Shown here in pieces: positions 41,721-50,104 of a stretch of 64,000 nucleotides of DNA. A program made the translations under genes and the position numbers. Source of the DNA: JABFSM01 sp052389555 (GTDB taxonomy: Bacteria; Gemmatimonadota; Gemmatimonadetes; Gemmatimonadales; GWC2-71-9). Each line of letters begins with the position of its first letter. Positions within the stretch are counted from its first letter, which is position 1. Location of the stretch: assembly GCA_052389555.1 (NCBI GenBank), contig JBQTHV010000015.1, forward strand, positions 6,517 to 70,516, given 5' to 3'. Under the pieces are notes generated by a model. It saw only the letters and a program-made list of their open reading frames with translations, had not been told where the DNA came from and did no database searches.

Positions 41721-42656
41721 ATGAAGGACTCGAAGTCACACGACTTGTCCGACATCGAGAGTTTGCTGGCCGGCCGCCAGCAGTTGACCGAGTGGCTCGA
41801 GCGCCTGGAGGAGGCTGGGTCGCGAGCGCCCGAATCGGTGCGTACCAAGGTACGGGCCGACTACCAGGGACGTCTGGCCCAGGTGGTGAACCAGCTCGGC
41901 GCTCATCGGGACGTGATCAACACGACCCTCGAGGGGCTGCGAGCGCAATCTCAAGAAACCAACCAGCTTCGGCGGGAGCAGCTCGAAGTCCGGGCTGAAG
42001 CAGAGCTTCGCCACGCAGTCGGCGAATACAGCGACGATCAGTGGCAACTGATTGATCTGGAGACGACCGGGCGAATCAATGGCCTGGAGCACGAGCTGGA
42101 GAAGCTCGCCGAGGAAATCCGGCGGCTCGCTGAAGTTTATGCGCTGATCGCGCCGCCGCAGCCGGAGCAGCGCCCCGCTGCCTCCGTCGAGCGCCGGACG
42201 CCGAGCGGCGACTTACCGAGCGCGGAGCGCCGAGCGCCGAGTGTCGAGCCGCGAGTCTCCGAACCCGAGTCGCCGCCGGTCCCCACCGGTCCCCGACTGG
42301 TGAGCGACGATGGGCTGACTCCGGCTCCGCGTCCCGAGGCGCCACGATTTGTGCCTCGTGGGGCTGTCCCGGCAGCTCGGGAGCCCGCTCAGCCACGCGC
42401 CCCGCGAGTTACCCCGATGCCGGCGCCTGCCAGTCAGGGCGCCGACGACGAGCTCGCGTTTCTGCGCTCGGTGAATGTCGAAATCGAAGCGTCCCCTCAC
42501 CCGGCCGCCACGAATCAGGAGGGGAGCGGGCAGGAAACGGAAGTGCGGAAGGGCCCCACGGCCGCCAAGACCCTGAAGTGCGGCGAGTGCGGTTCGCTCA
42601 ACCGGCCGACCGAATGGTACTGCGAGCGGTGTGGGGCGGAGCTGGCCGCGGTCTGA
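41721..42656 (+). CDS. Coiled-coil protein with C-terminal zinc ribbon
   Basis: 311 residues. N-terminal ~150 residues are strongly helical and coiled-coil forming (EWLERLEEAGSRAPESVRTKVRADYQGRL...LRREQLEVRAEAELRHAV...HELEKLAEEIRRLAEVY). A long Pro/Ala/Arg-rich disordered linker follows, part of which (42180-42256) is a degenerate repeat. A CxxC...CxxC zinc ribbon (KCGECGSLNRPTEWYCERCGAEL) ends the protein. No membrane segment. Once directly downstream of pyrC. Possible scaffolding or nucleic-acid role; not identified further. Confidence 0.7.
   Translation: MKDSKSHDLSDIESLLAGRQQLTEWLERLEEAGSRAPESVRTKVRADYQGRLAQVVNQLGAHRDVINTTLEGLRAQSQETNQLRREQLEVRAEAELRHAVGEYSDDQWQLIDLETTGRINGLEHELEKLAEEIRRLAEVYALIAPPQPEQRPAASVERRTPSGDLPSAERRAPSVEPRVSEPESPPVPTGPRLVSDDGLTPAPRPEAPRFVPRGAVPAAREPAQPRAPRVTPMPAPASQGADDELAFLRSVNVEIEASPHPAATNQEGSGQETEVRKGPTAAKTLKCGECGSLNRPTEWYCERCGAELAAV
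42180..42256 (+). repeat. Degenerate GAGCGCCGAGCGCCGAG repeat in the zinc-ribbon gene
   Basis: Direct copies of CGAGCGCCG/CGGAGCGCCGAGCGCCGAG within the reading frame, encoding SVERRTPSGDLPSAERRAPS. Same unit and same reading frame as in uppP (57939-58054) and the NlpC gene (61168-61235), yielding near-identical peptides in three unrelated proteins. Confidence 0.7.
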
Positions 42657-42663
42657 CTTGAAG

Positions 42664-42710
42664 GGGAGGTAGTAAGCAGGAGGTAGTAAGCAGGAGGTAG
42701 TGAGCAGGGA
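42664..42710 (+). repeat. GGAGGTAGTAAGCA repeat, left arm around the four-helix-bundle gene
   Basis: Three direct copies of GGAGGTAGTAAGCA (last one GTGAGCA) followed by GGGACCTCGA. The segment 42678-42710 is matched in inverse orientation by 43178-43210 (about 29 of 33 positions), with the broken four-helix-bundle gene between. The same family forms a compact hairpin at 56301-56410. Confidence 0.75.
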
Positions 42711-42798
42711 CCTCGACTGCGATGATCTGGACCAGCTAGAGGGTTCTTTGCGTTAGAACGGTTACTCATCCGCCCTGGCCGCGCAGTAGCTTGGCTGC

Positions 42799-43166
42799 AT
42801 GGCCACCCTGATTCGAACCTACCAAGATTTAATCGTCTGGCAAAAATCGATGGATCTTGCCCTGATAGTGCTCAGGTTGGCTGCACGCTTGAAGGGTGCG
42901 CGCTCTTATGTGCTTGCTGATCAGCTCGAGCGCTCGGCCATCTCCATCCCTTCAAATCTGGCGGAAGGTCATGGACGAAGATCTCGTGCCGAGTTTCGGC
43001 GATATGTCGCCGTTGCGAATGCTTCCCTGCGGGAGTTGGAAACCCAGCTGAGCTCCTGAGGCGGTACTGCCCGCGGGTGGCCCAAAGAGTCAGTCGGATT
43101 CTCGTGGGCACTGATGAGATAGGACGGATGCTCAATACCCTGCATCACCGCCTGGGGACTTCATAA
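42799..43166 (+). pseudogene. Four-helix-bundle protein (23S rRNA-IVP family), frameshifted
   Basis: The first 86 codons (from ATG 42799) read RTYQDLIVWQKSMDLALIVL... DQLERSAISIPSNLAEGHGR...RRYVAVANASLRELETQL, the classic four-helix-bundle pattern, then hit TGA at 43059. In the -1 frame the same protein continues from about 43053 (LLRRYCPRVAQRVSRIL...DEIGRMLNTLHHRL) to TAA 43164-43166, restoring the usual ~120 residues. So the gene is broken by a single frameshift near 43050, or there is a sequencing error. These proteins are often found in rRNA intervening sequences and repeats; function unknown. Confidence 0.8.
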
Positions 43167-43177
43167 CGCCCTCGAAG

Positions 43178-43210
43178 TCCCTTCTCACTACCTCCTGCTT
43201 ACTAACTCCT
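43178..43210 (+). repeat. GGAGGTAGTAAGCA repeat, right (inverted) arm
   Basis: TCCCTTCTCACTACCTCCTG then CTTACTAACTCCT: the reverse complement of the left arm at 42678-42710 with few mismatches; the adjoining GGGAC-TTCGAGG core is also shared with 56328-56340. Lies directly downstream of rpsT (minus strand), so it could also serve as its terminator region. Confidence 0.7.
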
Positions 43211-43215
43211 AGTCG

Positions 43216-43464
43216 CTAGCCCCCACGCTTCCGCGAGATCCGACTCTTGAGACGCGCCGCCGTGTTAGGGTGGATCAACCGTTTCCGAGCGGCGCGGTCG
43301 AGCAGGCTTCCGAGTCCGCGCAGGGCGGCCCCCTGCTCCCGGGCGCCGACCGAGGCGCGAGCCTTCTTCAGGGCGGTGCGCAGCGCGCTCCGCTGACTCT
43401 TGTTTCGCGCCGTACGCGCCCGGGTCTGGCGCATCGCCTTTTTCGCAGATTTCGTCCTCGGCAC
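43216..43464 (-). CDS. rpsT: 30S ribosomal protein S20
   Basis: 82 residues on the minus strand, GTG start at 43464 (AAAGG upstream). Typical highly basic S20: PRTKSAKKAMRQTRARTARNKSQRSALRTALKKAR, and the C-terminal RAARKRLIHPNTAARLKSRI. Binds 16S rRNA 5' domain. Flanked by two different degenerate hairpin repeats, one on each side. Confidence 0.95.
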   Translation of the reverse strand: MPRTKSAKKAMRQTRARTARNKSQRSALRTALKKARASVGAREQGAALRGLGSLLDRAARKRLIHPNTAARLKSRISRKRGG

Positions 43465-43483
43465 TTGGCAGCCTTTCGGTTGG

Positions 43484-43571
43484 GAGCTAACAGCTATCAG
43501 CTATCAGCTATCAGTCGTCAGTCATCAGTTCTACTGCCAAGCTGATAGCTGATAGCTCATAGCTGATAGCT
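43484..43571 (+). repeat. Degenerate AGCTATC hairpin repeat upstream of rpsT
   Basis: Left arm 43484-43514 (units AGCTAAC, AGCTATC) and right arm 43541-43571 are inverted copies with about two mismatches in 30, separated by a 26-base centre with CAGTCGTCAGTCATCAG. Lies 20 bases upstream of rpsT, within its likely leader or promoter region. Same family as 18004-18109 and 34611-34766. Confidence 0.8.
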
Positions 43572-43605
43572 ACTAACGGCGGCTAAGTTTAGTCACCGCA
43601 ATACG

Positions 43606-43635
43606 TTGACGCAAGGGAACCGGCCCCCTTAAACT
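43606..43635 (+). promoter_or_regulatory. Promoter of the site-2 protease/scpAB operon
   Basis: TTGACG (43606-43611), 18-base spacer, TAAACT (43630-43635). Good match to a housekeeping promoter. Transcription would begin near 43642, about 50 bases before the GTG at 43691. Confidence 0.5.
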
Positions 43636-43690
43636 TGAGTCTCTCCCCACTCGGGATCCCGACCTGACCGACTTCATTCTCGCCCTCCCG

Positions 43691-44353
43691 GTGCTGGTCT
43701 TTTCCCTGGTGGCCCATGAATACGCCCACGGGTATGCCGCCCTCCGACAAGGCGACGATACCGCCCTTCAGCAGGGACGCCTCAACCTTAACCCGCTGGT
43801 CCACATCGATCCCTGGCTTACCCTCATCATGCCCGCACTCCTGTGGTTCGCGAGCAAGGGAGCCTTCACGTTCGGTGGGGCGCGTCCGGTCCAGGTTCGT
43901 CCCGACAAGTATCGCCACTACGTGCGCGGTGACATCATTGTCTCGTCCGCCGGCGTCATCACGAACCTGGTCCTCAGCCTCATCGCCGCGGGGCTGTTTG
44001 TCCTCCTCGGCCTGGTCGCTCGCGGTGCACCCAGCCTCGACTCCGCGATCGGGAGCGCTCAGCGGATGCTGACCTGGGCGGTCTGGCTCAATCTGATGCT
44101 GGCGTCGTTCAACATTCTTCCGATTCCCCCGCTCGATGGCTCCCACATCTTCAACCACCTGCTTCCCCGGAGCTTGCAGCGCCGGTACCAGAGCTTCCAG
44201 CGGCTCGGTTTCCTCCCCTTGCTCGCCCTGATGCTCCTGGTGCCGGGCGCCATCCGCTGGCTGCTGAGCCCGGCCATCCTCGGGATGCGGTTCTTTGTCC
44301 GGTGGGCCGCCCCCTACGCGGCGGGGCCTCACTGGAACATCTTTCCGTCATGA
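43691..44353 (+). CDS. Site-2 protease family (M50) membrane metalloprotease
   Basis: 220 residues from GTG 43691. Active-site HEYAH at residues 9-13 (HExxH) within a membrane helix, and a second zinc ligand in NILPIPPLDGSHIFNHLL. Five or six hydrophobic segments. The frame upstream (LTDFILALPV) would complete the first helix and could start at CTG 43664; no standard start is available there. S2P proteins of this short rhomboid-like type precede scpAB in many bacteria. Natural substrate unknown. Overlaps scpA by 4 bp. Confidence 0.88.
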   Translation: MLVFSLVAHEYAHGYAALRQGDDTALQQGRLNLNPLVHIDPWLTLIMPALLWFASKGAFTFGGARPVQVRPDKYRHYVRGDIIVSSAGVITNLVLSLIAAGLFVLLGLVARGAPSLDSAIGSAQRMLTWAVWLNLMLASFNILPIPPLDGSHIFNHLLPRSLQRRYQSFQRLGFLPLLALMLLVPGAIRWLLSPAILGMRFFVRWAAPYAAGPHWNIFPS

Positions 44354-45171
44354 CCACGCCGGTCCCCGCCGCCTCGACGACCTCGACGACTCCGGCCGAC
44401 GCCATGGTCCCGGGGCTCGGGCCGATCGTGCTCCCGGCCGGCCCGCCGATCGAAACCGGGCGGGGCGGTGAAGGGTTTGTCGTAGAGCTGGAGACATTCT
44501 CCGGCCCGCTGGACCTGCTGCTCCACCTGCTTCGCGAAGAGCAGATCGAGATCGCCGACATTCCCGTCGCCCGGATTGCAGACCAGTTCCTTGCCGCGAT
44601 TCACGACCTCGGACTCAACCAGGCGGCGGATTACCTCGAGATGGCGAGCCGGCTGGTTCGACTCAAAGCGCAGATGCTTCTCCCCCGCGGCGAGGGTGAA
44701 ACCTGGGAAGATCCCCGGGCCGAACTGGTTCGCCGGCTGCTCGAGTACCAGCAAATCCGGGAGATTGCCCACTGGATGCAATGCGCGGCCGAACGGCGGG
44801 CGCTCCGATTGGCGCGCGGCTATCTCCCGCCACCACCGGAAATTCCGCCGCCGCCCCTCACGATCGACCTGGCGGACCTGCTGGCCGCGGTGGAACGAGT
44901 CCTCGCCGGGATTCTGCACCCGGTGCTGCACCGGGTAGTGGCGCGCCCGCTCGACGTGGAAGGGGCGACCCGCGCGGCCCTTGCCTTGCTCGACGCGCGC
45001 GAGGAATTCCCATGGAGCGAGGCGTTGCCTCCGCGTCCTACGATCAGTGAGGTGCTCTCACTTCTCTTGGCCTTGCTGGAGCTAGCCCGGCGAGGCGCCT
45101 GTCGAATCCTTCAGCCCGCGGTCTTCGGACCGCTCGTGGTGCGCCGTGAATTCTCTCAGCCAGCTCATTGA
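44350..45171 (+). CDS. scpA: Segregation and condensation protein A
   Basis: 273 residues from ATG 44350. Kleisin: after a ~35-residue Thr/Pro-rich N-terminus it has ELETFSGPLDLLLHLLREEQIEIADIPVARIADQFL, LEMASRLVRLKAQMLLPR, and a C-terminal winged helix (PTISEVLSLLLALLELARRGACRILQPAVFGPLVVRR). Bridges the SMC heads with ScpB. The extended N-terminus is unusual. Overlaps scpB by 26 bp. Confidence 0.92.
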   Translation: MTTPVPAASTTSTTPADAMVPGLGPIVLPAGPPIETGRGGEGFVVELETFSGPLDLLLHLLREEQIEIADIPVARIADQFLAAIHDLGLNQAADYLEMASRLVRLKAQMLLPRGEGETWEDPRAELVRRLLEYQQIREIAHWMQCAAERRALRLARGYLPPPPEIPPPPLTIDLADLLAAVERVLAGILHPVLHRVVARPLDVEGATRAALALLDAREEFPWSEALPPRPTISEVLSLLLALLELARRGACRILQPAVFGPLVVRREFSQPAH

Positions 45172-45730
45172 GGCCGCGCTGTTCGCCGCTTCCCGGCCGG
45201 TGACCGCCGAGGAATTGGTCACCCTCGATCCCGACGCCACGCTCGACGACGTGCGCGCCGCCCTGGAGCAACTGCGGGAGCATTACGAGTTCGACGGCCA
45301 CGGGGTCGAGCTCGGCGAGCTGGCGGGTGGGTATCAGATCCTAACCCGGGCCGCCTACGCCGCGGCGATCGAGCGGGCCCAGCTCAGCGCGCGGCAGCCC
45401 CGGCTGACCGCCGCCATGCTGGAGACGCTGGCGGTCATCGCCTATCGCCAGCCGGTCGGCCGGGCCGAGATCGAAGAGATCCGGGGGGTGTCGGCGAGCG
45501 GCGTGTTACGGGCCCTCCAGGAACGTGGGTTGATCGAGGTCACCGGCCGGAGCGAAGGCCTGGGGCGGCCGCTGCTCTACGGCACCACGCCGCTGTTCCT
45601 CGAGCTGCTCGGCATGCAGGACGTGCAGCAGCTGCCCCGCGCGGAGGAGCTCTCGATCGCGCTGGAGCCGCCCCGGCCGGCGGCGGTGGGACCGGATGAC
45701 GCCGCCGCCTATGTCCCAGCGGATCAATGA
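45146..45730 (+). CDS. scpB: Segregation and condensation protein B
   Basis: 194 residues from GTG 45146. Two winged helices: LSQLIEAALFAASRPVTAEELVTL and RLTAAMLETLAVIAYRQPVGRAEIEEIRGVSASGVLRAL, then GRPLLYGTTPLFLELLGM, all ScpB-typical. Binds ScpA in the SMC condensin complex. The C-terminal tail is Pro/Ala-rich. Overlaps the pseudouridine synthase gene by 4 bp. Confidence 0.93.
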   Translation: MNSLSQLIEAALFAASRPVTAEELVTLDPDATLDDVRAALEQLREHYEFDGHGVELGELAGGYQILTRAAYAAAIERAQLSARQPRLTAAMLETLAVIAYRQPVGRAEIEEIRGVSASGVLRALQERGLIEVTGRSEGLGRPLLYGTTPLFLELLGMQDVQQLPRAEELSIALEPPRPAAVGPDDAAAYVPADQ

Positions 45731-46463
45731 AGATGCGGCTCCAGCGCGCCCTGGCGAGAGCCGGGGTGGCTTCCCGGCGCGCGGCGGAGCGGCTGATTGA
45801 GGCCGGGGTGGTTCGCGTCGATGGCCAGGCGGCGACGGTGGGCATGAGCGTCGATCCCGACCGGCAGGCCGTCACGGTCCGGGGGCGGCGGGTTAGGCTC
45901 AAGCCGCGCCGGTGGATCGCCTTGCACAAGCCGCTCGGCGTGGTGACCAGTGCCCAGGACGAGGAGGGCCGCCGGACCATCTATGACATCGTGCCGCGGG
46001 GCGAAGGGCTCACCTATGTCGGCCGGCTCGACATCATGACGACCGGCCTCCTCTTGCTCACGACCGACGGCGAGGCGGCGCACCGGCTTACCCATCCGCG
46101 CTACCGGATCCCGCGGCGATACACGGCGCTCGTGCACGGGCTTCCGACCGAGGAGATTGCGAAAGCGGTCCATCGCCGGGTGGTGATCGATGCACGTCCG
46201 GTCGAGCCGCTGGCGGTGCGGGTGCGGCCCGGTGTGGCCGGCCGCAGCATCCTCGACGTCACCCTCGCCGAGGGGCGGAAGAATATCGTGCGACGGTGGG
46301 CGGCAGAGCTGGGACTCAAGGTGGACCGGCTCGCCCGGCTCTCGTACGGGCCGGTCCGGCTGGGCGAGCTGCCGCCCGGCCACTGGCGTCCCCTGACCCC
46401 GGGCGAAGAGCAGGCCCTCTACCGGGCGATTCGCCTAACCCGCATGCCGGAGCCGGGAACCGC

Positions 46464-46467
<4 letters not shown>
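45727..46467 (+). CDS. 23S rRNA pseudouridine synthase RluB/RsuA family
   Basis: 246 residues. N-terminal S4 domain (RLQRALARAGVASRRAAERLIEAGVVRVDGQ) and catalytic domain with active-site Asp in YVGRLDIMTTGLLLLTTDGE, plus LHKPLGVVTSAQDEEGR and EGRKNIVRRWAAELGLKVDRLARLSYGPV. Modifies U to pseudouridine in rRNA, most like RluB (U2605) by the scpAB-rluB gene order shared with many bacteria. GTGA overlap with the MoxR gene. Confidence 0.9.
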
Positions 46468-47498
<1,031 letters not shown>

Positions 47499-47502
47499 AG
47501 CA

Positions 47503-48399
47503 GTGACTGTCCCTCCCGAAATCCTCAAACAAGTCAAAGGCATTGCCCTCCGTACCCGCGGCGTGGTGGACTCCCTGTTTTCCGGCGAGTTCCGTTCCGT
47601 CTTTCGCGGCCAGGGCATGGAGTTCGCCGAGGTGCGGGCCTACGAAATGGGCGACGACTATCGCGCCATCGACTGGAATGTCTCGGCCCGGCTGGGCGCG
47701 CCTTACGTCAAGACCTACACCGAAGAGCGCGAGCTCACCCTGCTGCTCATCGTGGACCAGTCGGCCTCTACTCGAGTGGGGACCCCGATTACCAAAGCGG
47801 CGCGGTCGATCGAGGTCGCGGCGGTGCTGGCGCTCGCGGGAGCGCGCGAGCAGGACCGGGTCGGCGCGATTCTCTTCAGCGACCGGATCGAGCACGTGGT
47901 TCCCCCGGCCAAAGGACGCCGGCATGCGCTCCGGCTCATTCGCGATCTCCTGGCCTTCGCGAGCCAGCGTCGCGGCACCAACCTGGTGAAGGCGATCCAC
48001 TACGCTTCCAACGTGCTGACCCATCGCAGCGTCGTCATCATCCTCTCCGACTTTCTCGCGGAGGGCTGGGAGCGGGCCCTGCGCGAGCTCGCGGTGCGAC
48101 ATCAGGTCATCGCGATCACCGTCGATGATCCGCGGGAAGAGGACCCACCCGCGGCGGGATGGGTGGAGATGGCCGACGCCGAATCGGGCCGCCGGGTCCT
48201 GGTGAATACCGGAAGCGGGGCGGCCCGGCGGCGGTGGCGGGTCGCGGCGGAAGCGCGCCGCGCCCGGCGCGCCGAGCGGTTGCGGAGCGCCGGAGTCGAG
48301 CACATCAAGCTGGACCTCACGACTGATTACGGGCTGGTGCTGCGGCGCGCCTTCGCGAAGCGACTCCGGCGCCGCGCCGCCACCCGGCGCCGCCGATGA
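47503..48399 (+). CDS. DUF58 family protein
   Basis: 298 residues from GTG 47503. Core: SGEFRSVFRGQGMEFAEVRAYEMGDDYRAIDWNVSARLGAPYVKTYTEERELTLLLIVDQSAS (the E-R-Y-GDD-R-IDWN motif defines DUF58), followed by a VWA-like half. Always found with MoxR and Bat genes; thought to be part of a MoxR-dependent maturation or stress complex. 4-bp overlap with the next gene. Confidence 0.93.
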   Translation: MTVPPEILKQVKGIALRTRGVVDSLFSGEFRSVFRGQGMEFAEVRAYEMGDDYRAIDWNVSARLGAPYVKTYTEERELTLLLIVDQSASTRVGTPITKAARSIEVAAVLALAGAREQDRVGAILFSDRIEHVVPPAKGRRHALRLIRDLLAFASQRRGTNLVKAIHYASNVLTHRSVVIILSDFLAEGWERALRELAVRHQVIAITVDDPREEDPPAAGWVEMADAESGRRVLVNTGSGAARRRWRVAAEARRARRAERLRSAGVEHIKLDLTTDYGLVLRRAFAKRLRRRAATRRRR

Positions 48400-49142
48400 T
48401 CGCGCTGTTCGCGCTGCTGCTCCAGACTGCTCCGGCAGGGCCGTCGGTGGGCGACACGGTTTGGATCGAGCGCGCGCTCGGTCCGATGCCCCGGGTGGTC
48501 GTGCGGCCGCAGGCCTGGCCGCTCCAGCCGATCGGCAACCAGCTCGGTCCCGCCGAGGTGAGCTACCACGTATTGGGTGCCGTGGTCCGCTATCCGGTGG
48601 TGCTCTGGTATCCGGGCGATCGCGTGTTAACCATGCCAGGTCCCGTCGTGGTGCGGCCCGACGGGACCTCCGACACTCTGCCGCCCTCGACCCATCGGGT
48701 GCGGCTGAGCAGCGTGCTGCCCTCAGGCGCCGTCAAGAGCCGGTTGCCCCCGCGTCCCCCCACGACGCCGGTCGCCCTCGGCGCGCGGAGCCCGGTTCCT
48801 CTGCTCGTGCTCCTGGTTGCCGTGCTTCTGGGTGCCTCGGGCGCGGCCCTGCTCTGGCGCCGGCGTGGAACGGTCCCGCCCACGCCTGAGATACCCCTCG
48901 GGCCGGAGCCTAACCCGGAGATGCTCCGGCGCTGGGTCGCGGCCGGCGAGTATCGCACCGCGCTGGCTGCGTGGGCCTACCGGATTGCCTACCGCCTGAG
49001 ACAGAGCGACGATCTTGCGGAGATGGCCGAGCTTCAGCGGGTCGGGGATGCGATCGCCTCCCTGGAGTTCGCGCCGGCGCGGCCGGGTCACCTCGCGGCC
49101 CTGGCGGCGCGGGTTATGACGCTCGAGGGAGGGGCGCGGTGA
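48396..49142 (+). CDS. Bat-operon envelope protein (unnamed)
   Basis: 248 residues: N-terminal signal-like helix (ALFALLLQTAPAG), a beta-rich periplasmic domain of ~110 residues, a membrane helix (PVPLLVLLVAVLLGASGAALLW, residues about 132-153) and a helical cytoplasmic tail. Topology matches the DUF4381/BatD-like protein that sits between DUF58 and BatA genes in other Bat operons, but the identity is weak. Overlaps the VWA gene by 4 bp. Confidence 0.65.
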   Translation: MIALFALLLQTAPAGPSVGDTVWIERALGPMPRVVVRPQAWPLQPIGNQLGPAEVSYHVLGAVVRYPVVLWYPGDRVLTMPGPVVVRPDGTSDTLPPSTHRVRLSSVLPSGAVKSRLPPRPPTTPVALGARSPVPLLVLLVAVLLGASGAALLWRRRGTVPPTPEIPLGPEPNPEMLRRWVAAGEYRTALAAWAYRIAYRLRQSDDLAEMAELQRVGDAIASLEFAPARPGHLAALAARVMTLEGGAR

Positions 49143-50104
49143 GCGTCGCGCGGCCGGTGATGCTGGTCCTGCTGCTGGTCCCGCTGTGGCTCCTCTGGCG
49201 GGCCCGGAAGCGATCGGCGGTGACGATCGGTGATAGCGGGCTGGCCGCCGCGGCGGCCCGCCGCGCGTGGCTGCCCTGGATTCCGCCCGGTTTGCGGGCG
49301 CTTGGCCTCGCGGCACTCGCCCTGGCCGCCGCGGGGCCCCGGCTCGAAAGCGGGGGCGCGATCCGCCAGGAAGGTATCAATATCGTGATTACGGTCGACA
49401 TCTCGAGCAGCATGCTGGCCGAGGACTTTGCGCCCTCCAATCGGCTGGAGGTAGCCAAGCGCCAGGCGATCGCGTTTGTGCGAGGACGGCCCAACGACCG
49501 GATCGGGCTGGTCTCCTTCGCCGGCGAGGCACTGACTTCCATTCCGGTGACCCTCGATCATGCGGTGCTGGTCGCGGCCATCGGCGGGTTACGTGCGGGG
49601 GCGCTCGAGGACGGGACCGCGATCGGGAGCGGGCTCGCCACCGCGGTGAACCGGCTGCGGCGCCTGCCCGGCAGCTCGAAAGTCGCGCTGCTGCTCACCG
49701 ACGGAGTCAACAACCGCGGGGCGATCGATCCGGCCACCGCGGCGGATCTCGCCGCCACGTTCGGGGTTCGGGTCTACCCGATCGGCATCGGGACCCGCGG
49801 GCAGGCCCGGATGCCCACCGGCCGCGGGCTCACCGGGTATCGCTACGAAACCCTGCCGGTCGAGATCGATGAAGACCTGCTGCGGTCGGTCGCGGCCAAG
49901 ACCGGGGGGGAATACTACCGGGCGACCGATGCGGGTTCGCTGGGGCGGATCTTCCAGCAGATCGACCAGCTCGAGCGGGTCAGGCTGGAGGGCCGGCGGC
50001 CGCCCCGGCTGGACGAGCAGCCGGCCCCCTTTCTCATTGCCGGGTTAGGCGCGCTCGCGCTGGCCCTGGCCCTGAGCGGAACCCTGGTGGTCCGCGCCCC
50101 ATGA
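49139..50104 (+). CDS. BatA-like VWA-domain membrane protein
   Basis: 321 residues from GTG 49139. Two N-terminal membrane helices (VMLVLLLVPLWLLW; LRALGLAALALAAAGP), VWA domain with MIDAS motif DISSSM and later conserved Thr/Asp (TDGVNNRGAI), and a C-terminal helix (LIAGLGALALALALSGTLVV). Cytoplasmic membrane, domain exposed to the periplasm. Part of the aerotolerance (Bat) complex described in Bacteroides. 4-bp overlap with the next gene. Confidence 0.88.
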   Translation: MSVARPVMLVLLLVPLWLLWRARKRSAVTIGDSGLAAAAARRAWLPWIPPGLRALGLAALALAAAGPRLESGGAIRQEGINIVITVDISSSMLAEDFAPSNRLEVAKRQAIAFVRGRPNDRIGLVSFAGEALTSIPVTLDHAVLVAAIGGLRAGALEDGTAIGSGLATAVNRLRRLPGSSKVALLLTDGVNNRGAIDPATAADLAATFGVRVYPIGIGTRGQARMPTGRGLTGYRYETLPVEIDEDLLRSVAAKTGGEYYRATDAGSLGRIFQQIDQLERVRLEGRRPPRLDEQPAPFLIAGLGALALALALSGTLVVRAP

